From SIG459 sp045638085 (GTDB taxonomy: Bacteria; Bacillota; Clostridia; Oscillospirales; Oscillospiraceae): a stretch of 27,012 nt of DNA. The notes beneath the pieces were generated by a model. The model was not told where the DNA came from and ran no database searches. It saw nothing but the letters and a program-made list of their open reading frames with translations. A program made the position numbers and the translations under genes. The stretch is taken from NCBI GenBank assembly GCA_045638085.1, contig JAZUAQ010000163.1, positions 1 through 27,012 of the forward strand, given 5' to 3'. This document shows positions 16,246-22,899 of this stretch, piece after piece (the first letter of the stretch is position 1; each line of letters starts with the position of its first letter).

Positions 16246-16497
16246 ATGAAATTACAATTGGTATGCAATAAATGCATTATATTCACTTTGGCCTACTGTG
16301 AGTTTATAGCTGAAGACAAAATTAAAGATGCAGTGCGCAAAATACAAAGAGATAACTCATTGCCCATCTGGAAAAACATAAAGATTGATGCATATAGCTG
16401 CGGAAAGGAATTTTTGTTTTTCGTATATCCTGACGAAATACAAAAAATATGTCTCGCTCCATATGCTCTTCCCTATTTGAATGAATATTTTACATAA
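16246..16497 (+). CDS. Small protein of unknown function
   Basis: I do not recognise this 83-residue protein. It begins MKLQLVCNKCIIF with a CxxC pair (C7, C10), further cysteines at about 18 and 52, and an acidic/basic middle part. There is no signal peptide or membrane segment of convincing length. A GAGGTAG site six bases before the ATG and a TATAAT upstream support real expression. It lies divergent from the NUDIX gene and 65 bases before smpB in the same direction. A small zinc-binding or redox protein is possible but not demonstrable. Confidence 0.6.
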   Translation: MKLQLVCNKCIIFTLAYCEFIAEDKIKDAVRKIQRDNSLPIWKNIKIDAYSCGKEFLFFVYPDEIQKICLAPYALPYLNEYFT

Positions 16498-16522
16498 TAG
16501 TCTTTTTTTATTTGTTCAATGG

Positions 16523-16531
16523 TGTTATAAT
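16523..16531 (+). promoter_or_regulatory. Extended -10 promoter of smpB
   Basis: TGTTATAAT forms a TGnTATAAT extended -10 (16523-16531) just after the preceding gene. No good -35 is present, only a T run at about 16503. The smpB ATG follows 31 bases later. Confidence 0.45.
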
Positions 16532-16562
16532 ACACTGGAATTTTTGGTAAAGGAGGACAAAT

Positions 16563-17030
16563 ATGTCTCCAAAGGCACAGGGTGTTAAGCAGGCAGCTGC
16601 CAACAGAAAGGCTTTTCATGACTATTTTGTGCTTGAGCGCTATGAAGCAGGCATTGAGCTTTTCGGCACTGAAGTAAAGTCAATACGTGCAGGAACATTA
16701 AACCTTAAGGATTCCTTCTGCACCATTAAAGACGGTGAGATATTTATCCGCGGAATGCACATCAGTCCCTATGAGCAGGGTAACATTTTCAACCGCGATC
16801 CCATGCGAGCCCGCCGACTGCTTATGCATAAGAAAGAGATAATCAAGCTCAATTCGAAGGTTATGCAGGACGGACTTGCTCTCGTTCCCCTTTCCGTTTA
16901 TTTCAAGGACAGCCGTGTTAAGATAGAAGTCGGTCTTTGCAAGGGCAAAAAGCTCTATGATAAACGCGAGAGCGAAGCAAAGCGTCAGGCTGACAGAGAT
17001 ATTGACAGAACACTAAAAAACTACAGATAA
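16563..17030 (+). CDS. smpB: SsrA-binding protein SmpB
   Basis: The 155-residue protein binds tmRNA and delivers it to stalled ribosomes in trans-translation. Family signatures are visible: NRKAFHDYFVLERYEAGIEL, GTEVKSIRAGTLNLKDSF, and the basic C-terminal tail GLCKGKKLYDKRESEAKRQADRDIDR, which enters the mRNA channel. The start has a strong AAAGGAGGAC site. Its partner RNA, ssrA, is encoded 1.35 kb downstream on the same strand, with a cyclophilin and a dehydrogenase gene between. Confidence 0.98.
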   Translation: MSPKAQGVKQAAANRKAFHDYFVLERYEAGIELFGTEVKSIRAGTLNLKDSFCTIKDGEIFIRGMHISPYEQGNIFNRDPMRARRLLMHKKEIIKLNSKVMQDGLALVPLSVYFKDSRVKIEVGLCKGKKLYDKRESEAKRQADRDIDRTLKNYR

Positions 17031-17045
17031 ATCAGGAGGAAAACT

Positions 17046-17561
17046 ATGAATCCCATTGTAACAATCAAGATGGAAAACGGCTCTATCATCAAGGCCGAGC
17101 TCTATCCCGAAATCGCCCCCAACACCGTTAATAACTTCATCTCCCACATCAGCAAGCTCTTTCACAACGACAAGATTTTCCACCGTGTAATCCCCGGCTT
17201 TATGATTCAGGGCGGCTGCCCCAACGGCAACGGCATGGGCGGTCCCGGCTACCATATCAAGGGTGAATTTGCATCCAATGGCTTCAAGAATGACCTGAAG
17301 CACACCGCTGGTGTTCTCTCTATGGCACGCGCTATGGATCCCAACTCTGCTGGAAGCCAGTTCTTCATTATGCACGATGACGCTTCCTATCTGGATGGTC
17401 AGTATGCTGCATTCGGCAAGGTTATTGAAGGCATGGACGTTGTTGACCGCATTGCCCGCGCAAACCGCAACTTTGCCGATAAGCCCATCCAGCCCCAGAG
17501 AATGGCAAAAGTCACTGTAAAGACCTTCGACGTTGAATATCCCGAACCCAAAAAGGCATAA
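17046..17561 (+). CDS. Cyclophilin-type peptidyl-prolyl cis-trans isomerase
   Basis: The 171-residue cytoplasmic protein (no signal peptide) catalyses proline isomerisation during folding. It shows the core motifs FHRVIPGFMIQGGCP with the catalytic Arg, GVLSMARAMDPNSAGSQFFI and DGQYAAFGKVIEGMDVVD. An AGGAGG site overlaps the end of smpB, 15 bases before the ATG, and the next gene follows after three bases, so it appears to be part of the smpB transcription unit. Its codons are strongly C-ending compared with its neighbours, which suggests high expression. Confidence 0.96.
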   Translation: MNPIVTIKMENGSIIKAELYPEIAPNTVNNFISHISKLFHNDKIFHRVIPGFMIQGGCPNGNGMGGPGYHIKGEFASNGFKNDLKHTAGVLSMARAMDPNSAGSQFFIMHDDASYLDGQYAAFGKVIEGMDVVDRIARANRNFADKPIQPQRMAKVTVKTFDVEYPEPKKA

Positions 17562-17564
17562 GGA

Positions 17565-18323
17565 ATGAAAATCGCTGTTATAACCGGTGCATCCGCAGGT
17601 CTCGGTCTGCAGTTTGTTGCTCAGCTTGAAGATAATTTTCCCGAAATTAGCGAAGTATGGCTCATAGCAAGATCAGAAGATAAGCTTGCAGCTGCAGCAA
17701 AGCTCCTGAAAAAAGCTTCCGGCCACATAGTCTCCCTCGATCTTTCTAAAGAAGATGGTTTGGATAAATTCGGGAAATTGCTTGACGATGAAAAGCCGGA
17801 GATTTCCCTTCTTGTTAATAATGCAGGCTGCGGTTATCTTGCAAATGTGGGTGAAACCAATTATCGTATGCAAACAGGAATGGTCGACCTTAACATAAAG
17901 GCGTTAACCGCAGTAACAAGCCTTTGCATCCCTTACATCAGCAGAGGAGGCAGAATCATCAATATAAGCTCAATTGCGTCCTTCTGCCCCAATCCGCGAA
18001 TGACTGTCTACAGCGCAAGCAAGTCTTATGTGTCTGCATTCAGCCGCGGCATAGGCGAAGAACTTAAAGGGCGCGGAATCAAAGTCACAGCTGTATGCTC
18101 AGGTCCGATGAGCACTGAATTTTTGGACATAGCCGGCATACGCGGTAACTCCAAGACCTTCGATATGCTCCCGTTCTGCAATCCTGAAAAGGTTGTTTCC
18201 GGCTCCTATAAAGCATCAAAAAAAGGTCGTGCAGTTTATACTCCCAGACTGTTTTTCAAGTTCTACCGTTTCGTAGCAAAAATTTTACCTCAGTCTCTTA
18301 TGGTAAAGTTTACTAAAACATGA
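17565..18323 (+). CDS. Short-chain dehydrogenase/reductase (SDR family)
   Basis: The 252-residue NAD(P)-dependent oxidoreductase has the classical SDR motifs: cofactor loop TGASAGLG (7-14), NNAG (85-88), catalytic Ser (about 136 in INISSIASF), and Y149-x3-K153 in YSASK. The substrate cannot be read from the sequence. It begins three bases after the cyclophilin stop, so translation is likely coupled. Its TGA stop overlaps the extended -10 of the downstream ssrA promoter. Confidence 0.92.
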   Translation: MKIAVITGASAGLGLQFVAQLEDNFPEISEVWLIARSEDKLAAAAKLLKKASGHIVSLDLSKEDGLDKFGKLLDDEKPEISLLVNNAGCGYLANVGETNYRMQTGMVDLNIKALTAVTSLCIPYISRGGRIINISSIASFCPNPRMTVYSASKSYVSAFSRGIGEELKGRGIKVTAVCSGPMSTEFLDIAGIRGNSKTFDMLPFCNPEKVVSGSYKASKKGRAVYTPRLFFKFYRFVAKILPQSLMVKFTKT

Positions 18324-18329
18324 TATAAT
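18321..18329 (+). promoter_or_regulatory. Extended -10 promoter likely to drive ssrA
   Basis: TGATATAAT (18321-18329) is a TGnTATAAT extended -10 overlapping the stop of the SDR gene. The predicted start near 18336 would leave a leader of about 50 bases ahead of mature tmRNA. Confidence 0.45.
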
Positions 18330-18358
18330 AACTTCAACCTGCAATACGCATACTCCTC

Positions 18359-18378
18359 AAGGGAGCGTTTGCTCCCTT
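18359..18378 (+). other. Hairpin just upstream of the tmRNA 5' end
   Basis: AAGGGAGC and GCTCCCTT (8-base perfect stem, GTTT loop) end six bases before the mature tmRNA start. It may be a terminator of the upstream operon (no good T tract) or a structure in the precursor near the RNase P cut. Confidence 0.6.
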
Positions 18379-18384
18379 ATATAT

Positions 18385-18731
18385 GGGGGTGTACCGGTTT
18401 CGACGGGGGTGTAGATGCAGGATAAGCGGGCAGATGCGCCTGACATCTTAAAAACGGGCAATTATAAATTAAAGAACAACAATAGAACTGTTCTTGCCGC
18501 TGCTTAACTAGCGGCCGTCTGCACCGAGAGGACCACGGCTTGGATGCGGGCGTCGATGAGTGGTGAACGTGAGTATGCAAAGCTTTGAGCTTACCACGCA
18601 TAATGAAGCTACCGACCCCGTCAGTGTGACATTTCACGGGCGGGTTAGGGAATATAAATAAATGTCTGCGCCCGGAGAAGGTCCTGAGGAAGCGCTTTCG
18701 GACAGGGGTTCAACTCCCCTCACCTCCACCA
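18385..18731 (+). ncRNA. ssrA: Transfer-messenger RNA (tmRNA)
   Basis: A 347-base one-piece tmRNA. The 5' end GGGGGTGTACCGGTTTCGAC matches the family start. The 3' end shows an AGGGG/CCCCT T-stem with GTTCAA loop and the acceptor CACCTCC-ACCA, which pairs over seven bases with GGGGGTG. The CCA is encoded. With SmpB it rescues stalled ribosomes and tags the nascent protein for proteolysis. The tag frame is at 18457-18507. The opposite-strand open frame here is an accident of the RNA gene. Confidence 0.97.
18457..18507 (+). other. ssrA: tmRNA tag-peptide reading frame
   Basis: After the TTAAAAACG stretch, a GGC resume codon opens a 16-residue tag, GNYKLKNNNRTVLAAA, ending at TAA 18505-18507. 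A Gly resume codon also occurs in Bacillus subtilis. The -LAAA end fits recognition by ClpXP, which reads the terminal Leu-Ala-Ala type signal. The resume codon is inferred by position and frame; a start one or a few codons away cannot be fully excluded. Confidence 0.75.
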
Positions 18732-18734
18732 TGT

Positions 18735-18769
18735 AATGACCGTAATTGTGATACACAGTTACGGTCATT
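18735..18769 (+). terminator. Terminator of ssrA
   Basis: An 11-base perfect stem, AATGACCGTAA (18735-18745) with TTACGGTCATT (18759-18769), starts three bases after the encoded CCA. The following ATTCTTT is only a modest T tract. Confidence 0.65.
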
Positions 18770-18799
18770 ATTCTTTACAAAGCACTCGCATAAAACAGC

Positions 18800-18843
18800 A
18801 AACAGCCTCAATCATGACGAATATGTCTCGATCGAGGCTGTTT
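18800..18843 (-). terminator. Terminator of the acetate transporter gene
   Basis: AAACAGCCTC (18800-18809) and GAGGCTGTTT (18834-18843) form a 10-base stem with a 24-base loop, just past the end of the minus-strand gene. Minus-strand sequence after the stem is TGCTGTTTTA. Confidence 0.55.
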
Positions 18844-18866
18844 TATTAATTACTTAATTTGTTATA

Positions 18867-19436
18867 TTAGCCGAGGGGAAGAACGGTTTTGCCGTATTCA
18901 GCATTCAGAATCTGACCCATTGCGCTGTAAATAGCGGACAGACCGCAGAATATGCCAACAATGCCGGCAACAACGGTGATAGCGTGGACACCGGTGAAAT
19001 CACCAAGAGCCAGCAGCATAAACAAAACGGTCAGAGAACCAAATACCACCTGAGTAGCGCGGTTATGCTTCAGGGTTCCAATAAACATGAACAGAGTGAA
19101 TATACCCCAAAGAAGCAGATAGAAACCAACTGCAACTTTGCTTCCATTCTCTATTCCTGCTTCGCTGAAAGGATTGGTCCAGATCAGAACCAGAGACCAC
19201 CAAAACAGACCATAAGCAGTAAATGCAGTGCCTGCAAAAGTGTTGCCCTGGCACAGTTCACGAATACCGGCAATGATCTGTGCGAGTCCGCCAAGTGCTA
19301 TACCCATTGCAACAATTACGATGGACAGAGGAAGAAGTCCTGCATTATGCAGATTCAAAAGTACGGTTGTCATTCCAAAACCCAGAAGTCCCAAAGGACC
19401 GGGATTCGCCATTTTTGTCTTCAGTTCAGTAGACAT
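18867..19436 (-). CDS. satP: Acetate/succinate transporter, GPR1/FUN34/SatP (YaaH) family
   Basis: The 189-residue membrane protein has six hydrophobic segments and the family signature NPGPLGLLGFGMTT (11-24) before the first. A further typical segment FAGTAFTAYGLFWWS lies near residue 67. Members form hexameric channels or proton-coupled carriers for acetate and succinate. The ATG has AAGGAG with suitable spacing, and the gene is monocistronic with its own promoter. It could supply acetate for butyrate formation or export acetate; the direction cannot be inferred. Confidence 0.94.
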   Translation of the reverse strand: MSTELKTKMANPGPLGLLGFGMTTVLLNLHNAGLLPLSIVIVAMGIALGGLAQIIAGIRELCQGNTFAGTAFTAYGLFWWSLVLIWTNPFSEAGIENGSKVAVGFYLLLWGIFTLFMFIGTLKHNRATQVVFGSLTVLFMLLALGDFTGVHAITVVAGIVGIFCGLSAIYSAMGQILNAEYGKTVLPLG

Positions 19437-19478
19437 TATTATTTCTCCTTTTTATGTATCTAAATTCAAACAAATGGC

Positions 19479-19507
19479 ATTATATTCGAGTGATGTTTAA
19501 AAATCAA
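19479..19507 (-). promoter_or_regulatory. Predicted sigma-A promoter of the acetate transporter gene
   Basis: On the minus strand TTGATT (19502-19507) and consensus TATAAT (19479-19484) are 17 bases apart, about 42 bases before the ATG. Confidence 0.55.
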
Positions 19508-19586
19508 GACAAATCTTAAGTCTACTATCCTACTATGAAAACTAACATTAGGCGTCGCAGTGTTGTTATATTTTTGAATTAAACAC

Positions 19587-19614
19587 TTGATAATGAATTT
19601 TTATATGTTAGTAT
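19587..19614 (+). promoter_or_regulatory. Possible promoter of the MATE transporter gene
   Basis: TTGATA (19587-19592) and TAGTAT (19609-19614) are separated by 16 bases. AAGAGG (19632-19637) is the ribosome binding site for the ATG at 19647. Confidence 0.45.
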
Positions 19615-19646
19615 GAGGTTATTCAGTTAATAAGAGGTATATATAA

Positions 19647-21053
19647 ATGACCAAATACGTTACTCTGCCTCCCGACAGAGACAGCAAATTTCTTGGAATA
19701 TTTACAAAAGACAGAGAGTTTTATAAAACTTTTTTCCGCCTTCTGGTTATAATCAGCCTCCAGCAGCTTGCCGCCCTTGCGGTTAACATGGTGGACAATA
19801 TTATGCTTGGAAGATATACAGAGCTTGCCCTTTCAGGCGCTACTCTTGTAAACCAGATTCAGTTCACTCTTCAGCAGGTTTCGGCAGGCGTTGGTCTCGG
19901 TATAGTTGTCCTTGCCTCTCAGTATTGGGGACAAAAACGCGTTGAGCCTATTAAGAAAATCATAAATGTCGGTATGAAGATCGGTCTTCTTATCGGACTT
20001 ATTTTCTTCCTTCTCTCTTCCCTTTTCCCCCATTTTGTACTATCTCTCTTCACAAACGATGAATCCGTGATAGCAGAAGGACTTAAGTATCTTAAAATTA
20101 TTTGCTGGACTTATCTTATATTTGCAATCTCCAATTCTCTGATGTACTCCCTTCAGGGTGTTGAGACCGCGGGCGTCGGAACAGTAATGTCTATAAGCAC
20201 AATTATCATCAATATGTGCCTGAACTATTGCTTTATTTACGGCAACTTCGGCGCTCCCGAAATGGGAATTCGCGGCGCTGCGCTTGCAACTTTGACCAGT
20301 CGCATCGTGGAATTGCTCATCATTCTCATTTATATATTCTTCTTCGATAAAAAGCTTAAAATTAAACCTCTTGACATCATATCCTTTGATTTTACATATC
20401 TTGCCGACTACATCAAGGTTGCAGCCCCCGTTGTTATCAGCGGCGCGCTTTGGGGAATTGCTCAGGCGGCACAAACTGCTGTGCTTGGCCATATAAGCGC
20501 AGGAGTAATCGCAGCTAACTCAATAGCGGTAATAATATTCCAGATCTTCGCAGTTGTCGGTATGTCCTGCGCCAACGTAGCATCCGTGGTTACTGGTAAA
20601 ACTGTTGGCGAAGGAAAGCTGAGCCTTGTACGCTCTTATTCAAAGACAATGCAGGCAATATTCATTATTCTCGGTGTTGTTTCTGCTGCATTGCTTTTCT
20701 CCTTCAAAGATATAATCGTCGGCTTTTATTCTATATCCGATGAAACAAAACAACTCGCAATTCAATTTATTACCGTCCTCTCAGTCAGCACTATCGGCAC
20801 ATGCTATGAGTATCCTGTTGAGAGTGGAATTATAGCCGGCGGAGGACATACAAAATATCAGGCTTATGCCGACAACATTTTTATGTGGCTGTGGACAATC
20901 CCCACGGCATGCTTGAGTGCATTTGTCTTCCACTTCCCCCCTGTTGTAACTTTCTGCTTCCTTAAATCCGATCAGCTTCTCAAGTGTATCCCCAACTCTA
21001 TAACCTGCAACCGTTTCCGCTGGGTCAGGATTCTTACACGAGAGGAACAGTAA
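19647..21053 (+). CDS. MATE-family multidrug/metabolite efflux transporter
   Basis: The 468-residue membrane protein has about twelve hydrophobic segments in two homologous halves. Family segments include NMVDNIMLGRYTELALSGATLVNQI and VVLASQYWGQKR in the first half and the matching VIAANSIAVIIFQI and ANVASVVTGKTVGEGK in the second. MATE proteins exchange Na+ or H+ for cationic compounds. The C-terminus (FCFLKSDQLLKCIPNSITCNRFRWVRILTREE) is typical of clostridial members, so the protein is complete and not frameshifted. The substrate cannot be predicted. Transcription should stop at the hairpin at 21069-21126, which also bears signals for the next gene. Confidence 0.94.
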   Translation: MTKYVTLPPDRDSKFLGIFTKDREFYKTFFRLLVIISLQQLAALAVNMVDNIMLGRYTELALSGATLVNQIQFTLQQVSAGVGLGIVVLASQYWGQKRVEPIKKIINVGMKIGLLIGLIFFLLSSLFPHFVLSLFTNDESVIAEGLKYLKIICWTYLIFAISNSLMYSLQGVETAGVGTVMSISTIIINMCLNYCFIYGNFGAPEMGIRGAALATLTSRIVELLIILIYIFFFDKKLKIKPLDIISFDFTYLADYIKVAAPVVISGALWGIAQAAQTAVLGHISAGVIAANSIAVIIFQIFAVVGMSCANVASVVTGKTVGEGKLSLVRSYSKTMQAIFIILGVVSAALLFSFKDIIVGFYSISDETKQLAIQFITVLSVSTIGTCYEYPVESGIIAGGGHTKYQAYADNIFMWLWTIPTACLSAFVFHFPPVVTFCFLKSDQLLKCIPNSITCNRFRWVRILTREEQ

Positions 21054-21068
21054 ACATTTGGAAAACAC

Positions 21069-21126
21069 AAAAATCACCTCTTATGCTATAATTACTCATG
21101 AATTAAGCAAAAAGAGGTGATTTTTT
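21069..21126 (+). terminator. MATE terminator overlapping the next gene's promoter and ribosome binding site
   Basis: A 14-base perfect stem, AAAAATCACCTCTT (21069-21082) with AAGAGGTGATTTTT (21112-21125), and a T tract follow the MATE stop. The 29-base loop holds an extended -10. The right arm contains AGAGGTGA, the best ribosome binding site for the following gene. Confidence 0.65.
21084..21092 (+). promoter_or_regulatory. Extended -10 inside the terminator loop
   Basis: TGCTATAAT (21084-21092) is an exact TGnTATAAT. The start of transcription would be near 21099, so this transcript would contain only the right arm of the hairpin and leave the ribosome binding site unpaired. No good -35 is visible. 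Confidence 0.5.
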
Positions 21127-22098
21127 ATTAAAATTATTAGAAAATTTATAATCGCAATTTTAGTGTGCACAGCAGTATTTTCTTCTCAGCTTTCTGTTTT
21201 CGCTGCATCACAAAGCCCCTCTGCCGGACGTGTAAACACAAGTTCAGGAAGCTTAAATATTCGCTCTGCTCCAAATTCCGCTTCATCAATCGTATCGAAG
21301 GCTGCAAAAAACAGTTACCTTACGCTTCTTTCCCGCAGTGGAGAATGGTGGTATGTAGAATATGACAACAATAAATTCGGATATTGCCATAGTGCGTATG
21401 TGCTGGAGTCAGGCGGAAAAGCACGAAAGGTTTACACGAATTCAAGCACATTGAATGTTCGAAACGGAGCGGGCACAAATCATGCAGTTATAGGCAAACT
21501 CAATAAGGGAGAAACAATTGTTCTCCTGTCTTCCGATACTTACTGGGCAAAAATTCTGTACGACGGAAGCAAGACCGGCTATGTTTATAATACATATCTC
21601 GGACCCACTGCCGACACTACTACTTCTCAGTCATCAAAAAGTCTATCAGTTCCTTCATTTAAGCAATATGACAGCAGATGGGCAAATGTTAAAATAGGCT
21701 CACAAGGCAAAACGATGGCTCAGATAGGCTGTGCAACGACAGCAATCTCTATGATGGAGTCCTACAGATTAGGAAAAACGATAACTCCTTCCGATATGAA
21801 AAACCGTCTTTCCTATACTTCATCAGGAAATGTATACTGGCCCTCGAATTATATTGCTGTTACAGATAAGACTAATTATCTAAGCAATATAAGGTCACTT
21901 ATAAATTCGGGAAAACCCGTATTGATAGGCCTTAAAAACTCTTATGGCTCACAGCATTGGGTAGTAATTACGGGTTACATCAACGGCGGTACAAAAGCCT
22001 CTGACTTTAAGATCAACGACCCAGGCTCCGAAAACAGAACAACTTTACAGCAGCTACTTAATTCTTATCCCAATATTTACAAATATTTCTATTATTGA
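21127..22098 (+). CDS. Exported protein with two SH3b domains and a C39-like cysteine peptidase domain; apparent ATT start
   Basis: Read from ATT at 21127, the product has 323 residues and a complete signal peptide (MKIIRKFIIAILVCTAVFSS through FAA, about 1-28). AGAGGTGA lies six bases before the ATT. Without it, the first usual codon is GTG 21163, which would begin inside the hydrophobic core. Two bacterial SH3 domains (about 34-95 and 98-160, each with LN-R pattern and a GY turn) probably bind the cell wall. The C-terminal Peptidase_C39_2-like domain (about 170-323) has the triad-like C202 in GCATTA, H277 in QHWVVITGY and D298 in INDPG. It probably cuts peptide bonds in the wall or in exported peptides; the substrate is unknown. 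A sequencing error in a genuine ATG would be the alternative. Confidence 0.85.
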   Translation: MKIIRKFIIAILVCTAVFSSQLSVFAASQSPSAGRVNTSSGSLNIRSAPNSASSIVSKAAKNSYLTLLSRSGEWWYVEYDNNKFGYCHSAYVLESGGKARKVYTNSSTLNVRNGAGTNHAVIGKLNKGETIVLLSSDTYWAKILYDGSKTGYVYNTYLGPTADTTTSQSSKSLSVPSFKQYDSRWANVKIGSQGKTMAQIGCATTAISMMESYRLGKTITPSDMKNRLSYTSSGNVYWPSNYIAVTDKTNYLSNIRSLINSGKPVLIGLKNSYGSQHWVVITGYINGGTKASDFKINDPGSENRTTLQQLLNSYPNIYKYFYY

Positions 22099-22130
22099 TT
22101 AAATTAGATTTCAGATTTAATTCTCTTTGA

Positions 22131-22159
22131 TTGACATATCATGTTTATTAATTTATAAT
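22131..22159 (+). promoter_or_regulatory. Perfect consensus sigma-A promoter of the DUF805 gene
   Basis: TTGACA (22131-22136), 17 bases, TATAAT (22154-22159): an exact consensus pair with ideal spacing. A GAGAGGAG ribosome binding site precedes the ATG at 22204. Confidence 0.8.
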
Positions 22160-22203
22160 TTAATCAGCTAAAGAATTAGCGAATATCAGAGAGGAGAATT
22201 TAT

Positions 22204-22530
22204 ATGAAATTTTTCGGTCCTTATATCGCAATGCTTAAGAACTATTTAAATTTCACCGATCGTACCAACAGACGCGGATACTGGATGGCTATCCTTGTTA
22301 ACGCCATTATTGCCGCTGTGCTTGGCGCCATTGGGGTTGAGGTTCTAACCGTTCTCTACGGCCTTGCCGTTGCAGTTCCCGGTGTTGCAATTTCCATTCG
22401 TCGCCTGCGTGACGCCGGCTTCCCCTGGCAGAACATTTTCTATGGATTTATTCCCATCGCAGGAATTATTATTCTTGTACTTAAGTGGGTCAAACCCTCT
22501 GCTGCCGATAACGGCACACCCGTTGTTTAA
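22204..22530 (+). CDS. DUF805 family small membrane protein
   Basis: The 108-residue protein opens with a soluble segment NYLNFTDRTNRRGYWMA, the characteristic aromatic/Arg-rich start of DUF805. Two or three hydrophobic segments follow, with RRLRDAGFPW between the second and third. The function of the family is not known; members are inner-membrane proteins near 100-150 residues. Here it is monocistronic with an exceptionally strong promoter and an 18-base hairpin terminator. Confidence 0.88.
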   Translation: MKFFGPYIAMLKNYLNFTDRTNRRGYWMAILVNAIIAAVLGAIGVEVLTVLYGLAVAVPGVAISIRRLRDAGFPWQNIFYGFIPIAGIIILVLKWVKPSAADNGTPVV

Positions 22531-22531
22531 T

Positions 22532-22575
22532 AAAAAATCAGCTGTTCAGATATAAACTGAACAGCTGATTTTTTT
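22532..22575. terminator. Bidirectional terminator between DUF805 gene and trxA
   Basis: An 18-base perfect stem (22532-22549 and 22557-22574) with the core TCAGCTGTTCAG, 7-base loop, and A/T tracts at both ends. It serves both the plus-strand DUF805 gene and the minus-strand trxA, whose stop overlaps the T tract. Confidence 0.88.
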
Positions 22576-22885
22576 ATTTGAACATTGCTTCGAAAGCTGC
22601 TTTGGGTTTATACCCAATGCTAGTTCCGCAAAGCTTGCCATCTTTGAAGAGCAATACAGTAGGAATGCTCATTATTCCAAACTTCGCTGCAAGAGCGGGA
22701 CATTCATCCACATTCACTTTGCCCACTTTAACCTGGCCTTCATATTCTTCTGCTATTTCAGCGAGAATGGGTGCAAGCATCATGCAAGGTCCGCACCAAA
22801 TTGCCCAGAAATCGAGCAAAACAGGTACATCACTGCCAAGAACCTCAGTTTCAAAATTCTTTTCGTTAATATTAACTTCAGCCAT
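22574..22885 (-). CDS. trxA: Thioredoxin
   Basis: The 103-residue protein is a classical thioredoxin with WCGPC (C31, C34), the preceding VLLDFWA strand, the cis-Pro in SIPTVLLFKDG, and no signal peptide. It reduces protein disulfides in the cytoplasm. The reading frame also has an ATG at 22903 overlapping the stop of the upstream gene, but AAAGGA lies seven bases before the ATG at 22883-22885, and the shorter start matches the family. It is encoded directly after a ferredoxin:thioredoxin reductase catalytic protein, the likely reductant. Confidence 0.96.
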   Translation of the reverse strand: MAEVNINEKNFETEVLGSDVPVLLDFWAIWCGPCMMLAPILAEIAEEYEGQVKVGKVNVDECPALAAKFGIMSIPTVLLFKDGKLCGTSIGYKPKAAFEAMFK

Positions 22886-22899
22886 AATTATATCCTTTC

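Noticed and set aside
18377..18637. 86-residue minus-strand open frame
   Set aside because: It lies within the tmRNA gene, whose RNA structure explains the sequence.
20940..21053. Possible frameshift at the C-terminus of the MATE transporter
   Set aside because: The tail FCFLKSDQLLKC...RWVRILTREE matches the usual end of clostridial MATE proteins and follows the last membrane segment, so the gene is intact.
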